Shown piece after piece: positions 63,501 to 64,000 of a stretch of DNA of 64,000 nt. A program made the translations under genes and the position numbers. Position 1 is the stretch's first letter. Each line of letters begins with the position of its first letter. A model generated the notes under the pieces. That model did not search any database. It had not been told where the DNA came from and saw only the letters and a program-made list of their open reading frames with translations. The DNA comes from Nemopilema nomurai (taxonomy: Eukaryota; Cnidaria; Scyphozoa; Rhizostomeae; Rhizostomatidae): NCBI GenBank assembly GCA_003864495.1, contig ML133495.1:671294-735293 (forward strand), given 5' to 3'.

Positions 63501-64000
63501 GTGATCATTAATATAAACGTTTTCTTCTGCTTGCATTGATATTTCAGAAATCATTCTGTTTCGCCTTTTAAGGATTCAGAGATGATACTTTAGACATCTA
63601 CATCAGTTGCCACTTTTCAAGTTTTGTGATAATTCCGATTTCCTATTATGTTCCTTAAGTTTGCTGCGAGCGTCTTTCACCTTGGTGAAGCCATGCGGGT
63701 GATATTCGGTTTACCGAGAACCGTAACTAAAGTAGACCAATGATTGAAGAATGCACTCTTGTTTTTAAAACAGCTCGTTACAGAATAGACACTGCGATTC
63801 TCCAGCAGAATGAAACCACAGTTTGTAGTTGAAAATCAACTGCACATTAAGTAACGATGTTTTGAACAGAACTGGAAACTGAATCAATTAGGGTAATTTG
63901 TTCGGTCATTAGTGAAAAATAAAATGAAATCTCAGGGGTCTCGGATGTAACATTTTACCAAAGCTTGAATTGAGAGAATTGAGAGTCTATTTCTTAAGAT
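63501..64000. other. TTF2 intron sequence to the window edge
   Basis: Sequence after the exon-5 donor. I see no further exon, and nothing else is recognised. Confidence 0.5.

Overview
The window is nuclear DNA from an animal. Genes are split by many short introns with GT..AG borders, the DNA between them is AT-rich, and the products are metazoan housekeeping families (RAB18, HAT1, TEX10, EXD2, TTF2). A betaine/choline/carnitine transporter (BCCT) with introns, together with the general look of the sequence, suggests a marine invertebrate, most likely an anthozoan cnidarian such as a coral or anemone. That placement is inference; no species marker is visible. All exon models below were built by eye from splice signals, reading-frame continuity and recalled family sequences.

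Layout, left to right: possible last exon of an upstream gene (165-296, +); SLC49A3/MFSD7-like major facilitator transporter (1252-6695, +, 9 exons, 472 aa); RAB18 (8680-11331, +, 8 exons, 206 aa); HAT1 histone acetyltransferase (12415-17972, -, 15 exons, 403 aa); TEX10/IPI1-like ribosome-biogenesis protein (18908-26788, +, about 13 exons, two junctions unresolved); EXD2 3'-5' exonuclease (26862-31378, -, 3 exons, 680 aa); a gene-free stretch; a one-pass membrane protein with a synaptotagmin-like C2 domain (35759-38992, +, 3 coding exons, 376 aa); about 9.6 kb without a recognisable gene but with small repeats; the BCCT transporter (48602-57870, +, 5 exons, 742 aa); a 34-bp minisatellite; and the 5' end of TTF2 (from 60407, +), whose helicase part lies beyond the window.

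Organisation: HAT1 and TEX10 are head to head about 0.9 kb apart and may share a promoter region. TEX10 and EXD2 are tail to tail with only 73 bp between stop codons, so their 3' UTRs probably overlap. RAB18 and HAT1 are also tail to tail, about 1.1 kb apart. The genes do not form an obvious pathway; this looks like an ordinary gene-dense animal locus, not an operon or a defence island.

Most worth a second look: the animal BCCT transporter, which keeps the aromatic box and the sodium-site Thr-Ser pair of bacterial BetP and adds a C-terminal PDZ-type ending; the C2 protein with a degraded calcium site; the Glu-to-Asp change at a candidate catalytic residue of HAT1; a pair of inverted 230-bp mobile-element copies flanking most of SLC49A3; and several small tandem or inverted repeats. 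I found no clearly new multi-gene system.
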